Assembly: GCA_022605955.1 (NCBI GenBank)
Contig: JAKCOZ010000001.1
Coordinates: 20,886,146-20,950,145 of the forward strand
Reading direction: 5' to 3'
Origin: Rallus limicola
Lineage: Eukaryota > Chordata > Aves > Gruiformes > Rallidae
DNA: 64,000 nt
The notes beneath the pieces are model-generated. The model did no database searches, was not told the DNA's origin, and was given only the letters and a program-made list of their open reading frames with translations. Below are positions 39,202 to 53,000 of this stretch, in pieces; the stretch's first letter is position 1; each line of letters starts with the position of its first letter. The translations under genes were made by a program, and so were the position numbers.

Positions 39202-40051
39202 ATGCTATACAGCAAACAGCTGAGTCACAACGTCCCACCCTCACATTCTCCAGCACTTGAGCTCAGCCATCTAGGAAGTGCCAGAAGCTGTAATGCATTT
39301 TTATAAAAGAGAACACTCATATCTTTTAGACAGTCGATGTTTGCCTGCTGTTGGCTGCTGGAGTTTTTAGCCTTCATCTCAATTAAGAGTGGTCACAAAT
39401 ATTCCTATAAACGCAGCAGTCATCCAACAGAGTGGCGTGAGCAGACAGATGTGTGACAGATAAGAGTCAGAATAGAGCTGGCAGGTGAGCCAAGGAAGTT
39501 TTGTCTGTCCCTTGGAAATGAAGACTTCTGCAATGTCATTAAAGCTTTCTCTGAAATCAACTGCACTGCAGTGGCAAAAAAAATAATAAAAAAAGAAAAG
39601 CAGCCTAGTCTGCAAGACTTCCCAGCCAGAAGGAGAAGATCCTGTGGGATGAGTCTGAGCAGATGGACTTTGCATCTCCAAATGCTAAATCTACTCGCTA
39701 GTTAAGAGTTAAATTCAATTGCGCAATCAAAAAATATGCTTAAAACCTGACTTCCAAATCAAACAGCTCTGTTCTCATCTCTTTGTAAGTTCTGACAGCC
39801 TTGCCTAGCTGACTGACTGCAGTTGTTACCAACCTCAGCCTTAATGCTCTGTATTGCTACTTGGGTTTTCACCAATTTTATTACATATCACCTTTAAAAC
39901 ACTGTTTCCAGACTGAGCTGTTAACCAATAATGTGTTTCCCATTTATCAGTTAAATAAACAACATTTGGTTTCATATTAATCGACTGTCACATGTTTGTC
40001 CAGGGAGAAGGGACACAGAAGCTTGGAGAGTAAGTTTTGTGATTAAAAACA

Positions 40052-40119
40052 TTTCCCATCTGGTGACCGCAGAACTATTTATAATTGGCCCTGTAGGACA
40101 ACATGTAAGATACTAATGA
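40052..40119 (+). repeat. Diverged direct repeat, copy 2
   Basis: This is the partner of 39134-39201, 918 bases downstream in the same orientation. It includes TTTCCCATCTGGTGACC and CAGAACTATTTATAA. Equal length and absence of gaps suggest either an old dispersed element present twice or a local tandem duplication whose remainder has decayed. Confidence 0.8.
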
Positions 40120-43100
40120 CACAAGAACATCCTGCAGATTAGATGTGCTTTATCCCTGCCCAGAGAATACTTTCCGGTGCACCCTATGATGCTTTTTAAC
40201 CCTGTAATTCCCACAAGATAGTTTTAGATCCCACCCTCAGCCGTCGAGGGGCAATATAGTTCCAGCAAGTTTAGCATCAGCACCAATACCAGATCAGCTT
40301 GCAAGGAAAAGGGAAAGGGAAAGGTTTTTCCAGAGTGAGGAAAAGAGTGGGGATAGGAGTAATGTATGGTGACGACCTGTGACAAAGATGTGGTATCCTG
40401 AGGCACATGGGAAACAGAGAGGACATTAATGCCCAGCATAATCTGTGAAGGGAAGGGAGTGTTCAAACCCTGTAGGGACAGAAAAAGTTCCTGGAACATG
40501 GTACTTATTCTTGGTTTATCATGGCAATGTTTGGGGTGGGGCTTTTTACTAGTTTTTTTGATATCTAATTGCAATTACAAACCAAAATTAACAGCCCTAC
40601 TTCTAAAAAATGTGAAGTCAGATCAAAAAAGCCCATTCTGCAATGCAGAAAAGGATTGCCTAGGGAGGCTCAGGAAGCTGTGAATAGGTAGGGTGGAAAT
40701 CACAAAAGATAGATGGGGATGTGAAACCAGACCTAGTGTGAGTTATTCTTCTAGGCCTCTGTAAAGGCCATTACCCTATGGAAACTCTGAACAGTGACAA
40801 GGTATTATAAAATGTGCAAACAGAATAAAAAGGCAGTTGTAAGACAAAAGGGCAAAACAGAAAAGACAATGGGTGGTAACAACAAATACCCTTTCTTGTG
40901 CCTTTCAGGAACATCATATTGTGAACATTGTCTGTATCAGAATGTTGGTCAGAGGAAAAGAAGTATTTTTTATGTCTCAGAAAGACGTACAGAGATTTCA
41001 GTCCAAGAGCACAAACCTGTCACCACGAAAGATGGACTCAGGTCCTTGGAACTCCTCCTCACCTGAAAGCCTGTAAATTGTGGGATTGAGGTCCAAGGTT
41101 CCTATATATTTTCAGGTATACCTGTGACAAAGACCATGAGACAGAGGACATAAAGTTATCAAAAGCAAAGAGAAGTAAATAAACAGAAAGGCAGTTAAAA
41201 TACTATATGAACACTGTCAACTAGACATTAGTGTGAAACTGAATTTCTTCATACTTTAATAATTCCACACATTTTAGTTTTAGGTCCATTGAAATGTAAG
41301 ACAATAAGTCATTCTTCTCCCCCTCTTTTTTTTACTTTACATAATTATAGTAATCTTATTTATTTAAAGAAAAGAAAATAAAGACATCTTAAGATTTCCA
41401 CTTAATTATTTCATCCAACTTAATAGAACTAAACCAAAGCAATGCCTGCCTGATGCCTCAGGGTTTAGGTTATACCTAAATCAGAGGCTTAAAGAAGCCC
41501 AACAGAGATAGTCCATATATTCCTACTATTACCCTCTGATGTTTTGAAGAAAACTTACTGCAGCTGCCTGCACAATGGCAATCAGAAATGTCATTCAGCA
41601 CTTGAAACACTATATGGGCAGCATGAATGGCACTGTAACAGGCTAGCAAACCCATGGTATCTCTGTCAACAGAGAATTTTAACAAGAAGGCAGAAGAAAT
41701 TTTTGTCCTGAATGACCCATGATTCTGGCCTTGGGTCAGAAGAAATGGCCTGTATGGCCAACATGTGGTTGTTTTTCAGCCTATTTTCAATGAATTTTTT
41801 TACTAAAATAATGGACATTTTTTCCCCCAAACTTGGATTCATGTTGGATGTGACTATGTTTCCAATGTCACTTGCTAGAAAGGTCAGGAAATAGTACTGC
41901 ATTTCCTTTACCATGAGAAAACAGTTTCCTGCCATCATGCTTAATATCATATGATCTTTTTCTTAAGCCTGTTGGCAATCATTAATAAACCGTTTGGTTT
42001 TCTTCTTTACTTTCTCCCTTCCACTACCCTTTTAGCAGCAATACAGAGGTGGCTAAGAGAGCTTTCTAATGCTTCCATGCAGAATGCAAGGCTAGCAAGA
42101 GGTAAGCTGCCAGCAATAGTATGGAAAAGCTGCTTTCTGAGCTCCAGAGAAGGAGGATGTGTGGCAGACTGGTCCCAAATCTGAATGGAAATACAGTCAA
42201 TTACCTGTAAAGGATTGTTTAGGGTGTGGGTGAATTTATAGCCATAAATCAGATTTACAGGTCTTCTTAATTTGAGAGTAGTGTATCACAATCACAGCTG
42301 TGCTTGCAGACTCAGCTCATGGGCAGCAGTATTTTAGTGAATGGGAAATGCTGCCAAAGCATGTATCCCCCTGTTTGCTTATTTGATTATTTATTTATTG
42401 CTGGTACACACTGCAGAACAATGCTGTAGAATGATCTTACAAGGGAAGCTAGAGAAGGGAGGGTTCACAAGGTTATAATTGTGGTTTAAATCTTCCCTAG
42501 GAAGATGTAATACTTAATAAGTTTACCCCAGTTGAGTTCTATAGAAATTTCTCTGCAAGTCTATAAATCAACAAAATGCATTAGCATATCTGGAGTAATC
42601 TAGGACAGACTGTGAACGCAAATGAGAATAACTTTCCTGTTAAAAGAATCCTATACATCCCTATGTGAGGTTATCATTCCCCAATAAATTCTGCAGGACT
42701 TTTCCATAAGAGGACATTATAAAAAGAAATAGTGGGTACATACAGTGCTGGGCATATGAAAGCAAGAATAAGAATGTACTGATCTTTTAAAACAGATATC
42801 CAAAACAAATTATCCATTGATGTACGTCATCCTGAATCAACTGAAGCTGATTAATAGTAGGTTAGAAACCTACTCCCAAATTCTGTTTTATTGACTTGGA
42901 AAATATATACAGTGATTTTTATTTGTCCCTAAACATTGGATTCTTGTAAGTTGAATTTTTAAGAAGGGCCAGCACATAGAGATGAGGCTGACATACTGTC
43001 TGTTTGAAAGACTCGATGTGATCAAATAAAGATTTTTTTTCATTTTTTTTTTAAATCCAAGAGGATGAGTTTCACTGGGTTAAGCCTGGCTACAGAATCC

Positions 43101-46100
43101 TAAAATACAGCACATATTTAACAACCTCCTTGTGTCATGCCTTTGTTATACCTATAAATTAAGTTGCACTTGAAAAAGATGGTCCCCTGACATTACGAGA
43201 CCTCTGGCTCTTGAAAAAGTTCCTGACCCAATGGGAGAAATAAAATGAAAAAGTAGAAACAGCAATATTCAGGTGAACTCACTGGGGCATTGAAGGAGAA
43301 ACTAAGCAATGAATCTGAACTCGACATGAAAAGAAAAAAAGGGACAGGCCTTGTACCCAAACACATAAGATTAATCCATTCTAACAGACCAGGAGTTGCC
43401 AAAGGAAGGAGAAGATGAAGATGAGGTGCTGGCATTGGGACAGACAATGATTTTGGAAGCACGAATACCAGAGTGTTAGATGAAAGAAAGTTTAAAAGCA
43501 GTGGGAGTAAAGTATTGGGTCACAGAGGGAAAAAAATGGGCTGAAGAAGAAAGACACAGAAAAAAAAACCCATCTGCAAGCAGCACTAGTGATGGGGGAG
43601 AAAAGAAGCAGGAGACACACACCCAGGTGCACCATTGCCAAGCAGCCTGAAATGAAAACCAGCATCATTTGTGTGCTTTTTTTTTTCTCGCGTTCGCTCT
43701 TCAGATCAAAAGGAGAGCAGCAATGCAATCTGCTCTTTGCACAGAGAACTTTCAGCCAAGGGAAGGAGAGTGCACACACTGGAACATCTGTTCCAAGAAG
43801 CCACTTGAAAAATAATCTTATAATAGCATGGGGAAAACATCTGTGCAACATGCACCAGACCACCAGTAGTGCAGCAGTGGAGGAGTAGAAGGGGGAAGGA
43901 AGACAGGAGGGAGTGAGGGAGACAAAGTGGAACAGGATTAGGTCAGGGGCAAGTACCCCAGTGAGGGGCATGACCCACATGTGAAGAAACTGCTCATTTG
44001 GTGTCTTTTCTCTTCTAATCCTCAGCAAGAGGCAGACAGATTTCTCACCCACTGAGCTGTGTTTATTGGCAGATATTACTCAACATGTGCAGCTTTGAAA
44101 AATCACAAACTACAATCAATGTGTTTGAGAGGCTGCATGAAAAGCTCCCTGCCCTTGGCCTCTAGTGTAGCCCCCACCCCTTCTTCCTCAACTTACTTTA
44201 TCTCTGCTGATACTGGAATAAACATTCTGGAAAAACAGTCACTGCTAGCTCAGGTGGAGGGAACTAGGAAGCCAAGGCACATTTACACTGTGGGTGAATC
44301 TGACCTACTGTGCCTTCAATAAAAGACAGAACCACTTGTTTTCACCTACAGTCTCAAAGCAAACAAATTCAGAAAAAAAGCCAACCTAAACATCACAGAA
44401 ACATGCATAGACACATGCAGCCTGCAGAAGAAGCCTTTTTGGCTTCTTCGTCTGTTTTATTTCAAGAAAACTGTACACTTAGAGCCACCCCCATACAAGC
44501 GTGTGTAGCTGTCAGGACATTTCTTAACCCCACCTTTTGCAGGAGTTTTCTAAGAAAATCAGTGTCAAATTTACTCAGCCATTGTTTTCACTTTAGGTTC
44601 TCTAAACAGAAAAAAGCCTTCCCACATATGTATCTTTTTGGTGATGAGAAAAAGAAGGAATCTATGGGTCTTTAAACATAAAACCTGCACGTAAACATTT
44701 AAGTGATGTGACTAGGTACATAAAATTGAATATGGAGCTACTGGGAGTTGAAGTACTACCTATGTGTATGTAGGTAGATGTAGCCTTCTGTTTCAGTGTA
44801 CACAGGGCAAAAAGGCCAGTCACTCTATCCCTCACTTAATGAGATTTCACTGTGGGAAAAGTGATGAGGAAATAAGAAAGTCTGAGTGATTTTAGTAAGT
44901 TAGCTGTTATGCTGAATTAACTAGATAAAAAGACACATCAACAGTGGGCAGAAGACATACTGCATAATAGGCAAATCAAAGAGCAGGTACCCATCCAGAA
45001 TGGCACGTATAGATGGAATATAGGGTAATTATACTTATGGCATTGGAACAGGTCCCAGGAAAAAATGTACATAGTCAAGTCTAGTGTCTGAAGCTTTTCT
45101 TTATACCAGTATTGTCTTAATGCTGCCCTAGATGTCCATCTCTTCTATACCAGGCCTAGAAAGTCAATAAGCAAAGAGACAGAAAATAACAAAGTCATGC
45201 TGGGAAGTTAGGAAGAGGAGTTGATGAAGAGAGAGAGAAGAGTGAGCTGCCCTCCAGACCCCAGACCAATAAAAAACTTAGTAAGTAGACAAAGGGTGAA
45301 AAATGAGGAAACACCCAGGATCAAGATTTTCTTGTGTGATTGACAAGGAATCAATCTTGTTATCATGCTCCACTTATATTCCCAATGCAGGTCTTTCTTA
45401 TTCCTAGGAATGCTCTGAGGGCTTCGTTTGAATGGGAAGACATGATTTTTCTTTTTGATTTTGAAGTATCAAAAATGAACAATGGAAGAAAATTATTTCC
45501 TTTTCAACTCTGACCTTCACATTGGCTCTCAAAATGGTCTTATCAGTTTATCTTCCACACCAATTCAAACTAATATGCGTATCATAAGTTTAAACAACAA
45601 TAGAAGGAATACCCCAAATAAAGATGCCCTAGTTTGGTTATATTGGCCTAAAATCATACTTTCAGTTAGGCAGGTATGACTTGCCATGGAAATCAGGGCT
45701 TTGATTAAAAGCAGTTTCACTCCCTTTGTGATTTTTCTTTTGTGTGCCACAAATCCTGTGAACTGAGGTCATTTCCAGAAAAGAGATGTGGGAGGGGGAG
45801 TCAGAGGAAATGAAACTGGATATATAGGTGGGGGCACACAATAAGGGTGTTGTAGGTAAAGATGAACAGCTTGAATTTGACATGGCAAGTGAAGGGAATC
45901 AATGTAGTGCTAATGTGTGGGAGGAAACGAATATGACTTTAGCAGAAACATTTCGGACAGATGTGGAGAGAACAGTGGAACCATTGGGCCAGACAGGAGA
46001 AGCTTAGCAGTAACCAAAGCAAAAAACATTTGACAGAAACCTATTTTGAAAGTTTCCTCTTTTTTCTCTCACAGACAAGTAAAAATTTAAGTGGGCTGTT

Positions 46101-46289
46101 AAGTGTTATATGAGCTCTAAACCTTTAACAGCTCCAGAACTAATTTGATGTTGCAGTGTATTGTAATTTTGCCATGGCTTTTCAAAGAGGGAACATCATG
46201 AAAGGCCATATCCCCCCTATTCCCTGATCTCATTCATCTCTATGGTTATCAACTGGAACATCATCCAAAAGATCAATATTCAGAATATC

Positions 46290-46338
46290 CTTTTAATTAT
46301 TACTAATTACTAATTATTAATTATTATTTTAATTATTG
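46290..46338. repeat. AT-rich ATTACTAATT simple repeat
   Basis: Impure reiterations of TTAATTATT and ACTAATTATT form a low-complexity AT tract. No gene is nearby. Confidence 0.75.
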
Positions 46339-46646
46339 GAAGTATTAGAAATATCACTCTTTAATCCCTTGGTTGGGAAGCATTTTCTCAGGGTGAGTCA
46401 CACAGCATATTTCACCAACATTAGTATTATGCCTTTCTACCTCTGAAAAAGCCTTCCATTTATCTAGGTTAATGACAGATATTCCATGGAATCAGAATTT
46501 GTGAAGCTCCTTGCACAATACCTCTAATGCAACCTGGGCATGATAAGCATGATTACCTGCTTGAGGAAATAAACACTTCTTCACCTCCTTTGCATGCTAA
46601 AAGAACTCTTATCAAAATATGGATCTACAGCATAATTCTCTTGGAC

Positions 46647-47083
46647 CTGTTTGAACTAGTCCAGAGGAGGTCACAGGGAAGATCAGAGGGTTGGAGCACC
46701 CCTTCCTTTGAAAACAGACTGATAGAGTTGGGCTTGTTCAGCCTGGAGAAGAGAAGGCTCTGGGAGATCTTATAGCGGCCTTGCAGTACCTTAAGGGGCC
46801 TGCAGAAAAGGTGATGAACTCTTTATCAGGGAGTGTAGTGATAGGACAAGGGGTAGAAGTTTTAAACTACAAGAGGGTAGTTTTAGATTAGATATTAGGA
46901 AGAAATTCTTTACTCTGAGGGTGGCAAGGCACTGGCACAGGTTGCCCAGAGAAGCTATGGATGACCCCTCCCTGGCAGTGTTTGAGGCCAGGCTGGATGG
47001 GGCTTTGGAGTCCCTGCTGGGGGGTTGGAACAGGATGATCTTTAGGGCCCCTGCCAACACAAACCATTCTGTGACTCTGTGAT
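46647..47083 (+). mobile_element. CR1 3' fragment, middle-aged
   Basis: It starts in the ORF2 C-terminus (GTCCAGAGGAGGTCAC, then [13 protein letters not shown] read from 46722). It continues through FFTLRVARHWHRLPREA and the 3' UTR (GGCCAGGCTGGATGGGGCTTTGGAG) to a clean tail with CATTCTGTGACTCTGTGATTCTT at 47061-47083. The 3' UTR is of the type also seen at 4045-6125 and 19811-20068, but this copy is less decayed, suggesting an intermediate age. Confidence 0.9.
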
Positions 47084-50000
47084 TCTTCAAATCTTTCTAG
47101 AGTCTTATTTTCAAAGTAGTCTTGAGAGAGGTTACTTGTTTATTGAAAATCTATTGAATATTCTTGAAATTAGCTTCTCATGTTGAAGGTGAACTTGCTT
47201 CCCTTCTGAGGGAGTATCTGTTTCCACAGCTTCCTTAGATTAACATGTAACAATACCACATTGTAAGGGTGTTACAGATATTTGTGTAACATATTTAATG
47301 TAAAACAGAAAAGAAAAACATGGAAAGGTAAAGCTACCAGTAGCACACATCCTTGTTTCATAAGAAGCAGCACGTCTTCCTGATAGCACGGTCAACTTTG
47401 CTTGTGTAGAGCTGCATTCCCAAAGTTCATCAATGCTTTGTCCACACAAGCAAGGCAAGTAACTTGCTTGCTGACATATTTAGAATTGTCTTTACCTAAA
47501 CACGACAAGATTCACGGTGTTCACAAACTCTATCTTCTTTGCATAAGTTGTGAAGTCCTTTAATGCTTTTTTCCCTAACCAGGCAAAATCTGGTTTTTAT
47601 CCCCAGGAAAGCAGCAGTAAAGTAAATCATTACTAGGGATCTTTTTAGGTTCTCTTTCTTGTATCTTCAAATTGAGTCAGAGGACAGAAGTTGAGTAGAA
47701 TGTTTTTACCATTAGCTTACTGAGGCATAAATGAAATTGCTTCTGAAAAATGAAATTGCTTGCCAATTAAGAGGGGGGAAAAAAAAAAAGGTAACTCCAG
47801 CAAATTAAAATTACATTCCAAACAGGTCTCCTACCTTTTGAAATGGTCAGGTAGAGGGTCCTGGAAAAGCATGCAGTTCTGAATGTGACTTATTGAAGAA
47901 CAATTCCGAATTAATTCACTCAGTCATTGATTCTTTTTTGAAACTTCTTAGACTATTCAGGTTTTACTCATATATTGAACAGCTGTAAAATTTCACAGAC
48001 ATACTACATTTGACTGTAAAAATACCCAACAGATTGAATGTGTTTAAAGCAGAGTACAACCTTCTACTCCTATATTATGATCATGAAAGTCTGGACCACC
48101 TTATGAGATTCTGGAGCCACTTTAAATAATCTCCTAGGTGTCAAGAGAGACTATGGTCTCATCTAGAGGAGATGAAGATAGTAGATTCAGAACATTATAG
48201 TTCATTAGATGGCACTTATCTTTAAATATCCTTGCACTCCAATTTCATCTGAGCTGAAAAAGGTGAGTAATGGGTTGTAAGGCTGTGACCACATTTCAGA
48301 ACCCTCACCTGTATAATCTCTCTCTGATTTTCCCTACCTTCGGAAAAGACTAGGGTTAATAAGATCTGTAAGCACACATAAGGGTAGCTCCTGAATCCAG
48401 GGATCCAACTATGAGTGTCTGGCTTCTGAGAATCTCAAATGCAAAAAGCACCTCTTTGCAATTTTGAGGTGCTGAGGAGTCAGCTTTAGTGATGTAATTG
48501 TGAATATTGTCAGACTTGTTCCTCACTCAAGAAATGCAAGGATGAGTCAGAAAACAGGAAGCGAAATGGCCATCCCAGTGCTGATAAAGACTGCAGCATG
48601 TAGGAACAATAGCCTAAGAATCCCTTTGGTTATGGTGAAAGGAGTGAAGAGAGGAATAAAATCTGATTCTCACAAACAGAGGACTTGTTTTAATTCTGTG
48701 AAATGATTATGTCACTTGAATAATTTCCAGTGGATGGAACAATGTGGAGACCTGTCTCTGAATAGAAGTCTCTGTGCAGTCATGGAGTGATCAAAAGTCT
48801 ATGCAGTTAGATCAACAGTTCCCAGAAGATACAATTTTGATTTCAATGGTTCAATACCAAAGGCTTATACTGTTTCTTATGATTTTGTGTCATCACAGGA
48901 GCCCACTGCCATATATTTGAGTTGGGTTATTGATACAAAGATCCATTTGAACCTTTTTCTGGAACAATACGGCTACAGCTGCACTAGCAAATAAAGCACC
49001 CCAGGGACCATTCTTTGGCCTTTAGAACTAGTGGCATGTTCTCAAGAGCAAGCTTGTGCCCTCATAGCTACATTCAATACCTACCCAAAAGCAGGTGGTC
49101 TTATCCATATTGTTTTCTAAGAACACTCCTTGGCCTTTATTATCCCCCGAACCATAAACGAGTACTACTTTGGAGAGTACTAGTTGACATACATTAAAAC
49201 TGTGCAAAGGTGTGGTGCTATCAGCTAAACACTGTGGATTGTAAGAGAGTGGTAATCAAATCCTAAATCATGGCCCTTTGCAGTATATTTCTATAGATGT
49301 AGCCCATGGGACCACTAAGTCATGGAAGTTAAAAGGCAAGGAAGAAACAAAAGACATTTATTTAAAGACTTCGTACTGAATTATCTTCCTTAAACTCCCC
49401 AGGCAATGCACCAAAGGAAAACAACTCAGACATTAATTATAAAAGGACCTTCCAAGCATGAAATTCTTGCTCTCTGAATTGTCCCACTGGTGTCTGATGC
49501 TGTCCTTGCAGTTTTACAGTTAAGATCAAGAGACCACAGGACTTGGAGGTAGCAGAAATCTCCAGAATAAAGAATTCTTGTTGACAATAAGGGCCAATTT
49601 TCCTGACAATAAGGATTTTTCCTGACATGTTCCCTCAATACAAGGGATGGGAGGTGCAAGCACGAAGTCCTTGTCACAAAAAAGCCATGTGGGATAGGGG
49701 ACTAAACTGTTCTGAGGCAGAGAACTAAAAGGCTATTGGAAGCCACGTGGCTTAACTCAAACTGAAAATCTCTTTTCCCTGTTTGCCAAGAGGGAAGTTC
49801 TTGGCAACAAAAAATGTCCAGGAAAACACAGAAAATTGCTAAGTAACTAATGAACAAACTAACAAGCAAAATGTCAGAAAAATGATCGCAAGGCCAAAAA
49901 CATTGCAGCCTGTGACGAGAGCAGAGCTACATCTGAAGCCAAAGGCAGTTAAAGCAAACCAAGGAAGAAGAAGCTCACACTACTCTTCATGACCTCAGTG

Positions 50001-53000
50001 CAGAGCATGAATAGAAACAGGGCATATATGCCATTTGGGCACTCCAAAGGCACAAAGTACCTTGGCTTGAGAGCACAAGGCACTTCGTCATCCCACAGCA
50101 GATACACACATGGACCAACACTGGAAGGAGAAATATGGTGTTATACTATAATAGGAAAAGACCAAGTTCTCACTGTAAGTGTAAAACAGAATGCAACCTT
50201 AAGTATGGCCTCACAGTGGCTCTACCATAATTGCTAGTTCCCTGCTGTGTTCCCTGTACAGCAGGTCTAGTACTGACATCTGGTACTAATTTAGGGTTCA
50301 TCTGCTCTACAAAAACAAACATATTGTGGGGCCTTGTTACAGTATGCTTATCCCTCAACTTGGTTAAACCACGTTCCATCTTGTAAAGTAGATGTGACAT
50401 AACTGTTTGCATTTTGGCCCTGAACCACACTACAGATGTTGCAATGTTCAACAGCCTGAAATGTCTTAAACTGCAATGCTGGGGATCTACTAGGAAGCAT
50501 CAGCAATTCCATGTCCTTAAAGAGAGTGGCATTAACTCCTTGCCCCTACTCCCTGAGACTGCTCCCATCTTGTTGAATATACTTATCAGCACAACTTTAA
50601 CATGAGGTAGCTTAATTGTTAATTAAATATCTGTAGTTATTTTATATCAAGTTAGAATGTTTTATGGGAAGTTATTTTGACCCTGCACATAAACACATTA
50701 GCAATTAATGTATGATAAGCTGTACACAGAATTCTCAGGCAAGGGGGACATGGATATGGAGATTTTTCTCCACTTGTTCCACATCCAGATATACACATTA
50801 ATTTGGATCTAAAGACAAAAGAAATGAGATTTGGGGCCAAATGAGGGGCTGCATGAAATGCACAAAACTTCATAGAAAGTACCTGAGATGCACCCATCTG
50901 CCTTAGCAAAGGATTTACCCCAAATGCCTTTTTGAGTAACCAGCAAATTAATTACAATTTCATTCTAGGATATTTCAGTGTGTACATCCCCACTTACTGC
51001 TCCAAGGACTGCACGCTGACAAAGCTGCTCCAGTTCCAGCTATTGCAGAAACTTCTCACGCTCTGCATGATGCTCATTCTCATGTGGCATTTTCTTTCAC
51101 TTTTTTTTTGCTCCAGCTACTGTTACTCTTGCCAATAAAGATTAGCATAACCTTCAAGAAAATCTGGCAGAAGGTCACGGTCATTTCAGGGAGAAGTAAA
51201 CAGAGTAGGAAAAGTATGGAATGGGATTACTAGAAGAGAGTAGGAACTCTTTACCCACTATGTATAGGTCATGCTGTCAAGCAGGAATATATTGGTGTTT
51301 AACGCAGTCAAAACTTACATAAACTCTGGTAGGCATCTGAGAAGTTGTGTGGATCTGAAATTCAAGACTGTATTGGACCTTAAAAATATTCACAACCTAT
51401 CATCTCTTACTCAACACAGATTGTTTTTCCATTACTTGGGGGGTAAACAGCAGAAGAAATAACTTGCAAATATTTGAAATGCTTCTATTTGTAATTTTTA
51501 TATCAATACATATCTCTTGTTGTTCTCCATAGGGTCCTCCTCTGCCTCTTATGTAACTGGTAAAGCAGATATTTATTTTTCCTTTAAGAAAAAAGAAGTT
51601 GATCCTATCAGTCCAGGACTTTTTCCAAAAAACCTGGGGCAAGTGAGGTTTCCATATACCAGGGCCAAAATACAGATGTTTGGCCTAAAATTGGTTTTAT
51701 TATTTTTATTTTGGATTTTGGAAAAACAAGCACACGAGTTGCCACAAAAGAACACAAGTACATGTGTTCTCTCTATTACACTGGAAGAAAATGCAGCAAC
51801 TGAAAAGGATAAAATGAGCAGACCTGCTTTCTCTAAGCAGAGCTCTCAGAAATGGAAAAACCAAGCAGGCAGAAAACAAGTGCAATGAAGGGACACTGAC
51901 CCCACAAGAATGTCCATTTTTTCCAAATGAACCAAACTGTCTAATAAAGGATATTACCTTCCTTATAAATCTTGCCTTACAGAAAACAAAGGCATAATGA
52001 TTTCAAAACAAGGAGCAGAACCAAGCTGTAGAGCAGCCAGCGCAGCAAACAGGGGGACACCAAAGGTGGAGTTTAGGTGGCATAACATCAAGAGAGGAAA
52101 GAGCTAAATATATAGCCCAGTAAAATCCTCCTACTTGGATCTTTTACAAACAATCACAGGAATGTATCTTTTACTTACACACATACCGCCTGAAGTGTGT
52201 GATCTTCATCTCATGTTTGAACTTTGCTGACAATTCTTGACACAGGATGGGACTGACTTAAATGTTGAATAAAAGCTAGCTCATACGGGCACATGAAAAG
52301 TCATCATTTTCTAGGACCAACACCAAATCTAGTATTATCTGTATCTTGCCTTGTGAAGCGAAATGTTTTAACCTCGACACGAAGATCAGTTTGGTAGCCA
52401 AAATGGGGAAGAAATCAAAGATGCTGAAGTTCTACTGTGCATATATGGGATTTCTCAGTGGATCAGCTGGGTCAATATCACAGCAGATCTTCCAGTCTTC
52501 CAATGACAAGTAACTAAATCAAATGAGACAATGCAAAGATTAGTCTGTTCTCACTGCCAATTTTAAGTGTCCAGAGTCTATTTTCACATCTGGAAGTATC
52601 AAATAACTACCTGATACTAAGTAAGACATCACAAGAGACCAGTCTGTAAGAACTAATCACTAAAGGCAATTAAAAAGCTTGCTTTGAAGCTAGGAATACT
52701 TTTCAGGTGATTTCCAGACACTAACAACATTAATCAAACAGGGAGTTGCATAAAGCTTAAAAAAGCTAACACAGCTGATATTTTGGAAAAGTTAGGCTGT
52801 TTTTCAAGTAAGATTAAAAAGCAGGCCTATGATAATAGAGTTCAATAGTACTGGAAGTAAGGAAAGATTTTCTTTCAATAAGCAAGGTAACCTCTAAGGA
52901 AAAAAAAAATATCCATGGTTTTATGGCCTCCTTCTCAGCAAAATGTGTACCAGTCTCTGTTTGATAGATGAAGTAGTCAGGAAGTCTTAATCACCTCAAA

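Larger units (their letters stand above)
37740..46646. other. Long unannotated stretch, no gene confirmed
   Basis: No recognised LINE body. It holds a diverged direct repeat (39134-39201 and 40052-40119) and an ancient palindrome-like fragment (38818-38886). A 186-codon minus-strand open frame (43492-44052) has no recognisable domain. An AT-rich ATTACTAATT tract lies at 46290-46338. Otherwise I see nothing I can name. Confidence 0.5.

Noticed and set aside
41476..41950. Two overlapping minus-strand frames with a segment (YSAIHAAHIVF) faintly like the class C GPCR YSIAHAL region
   Set aside because: The likeness is limited to a few residues, and the rest of each frame has no receptor landmarks. 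I do not consider it evidence.
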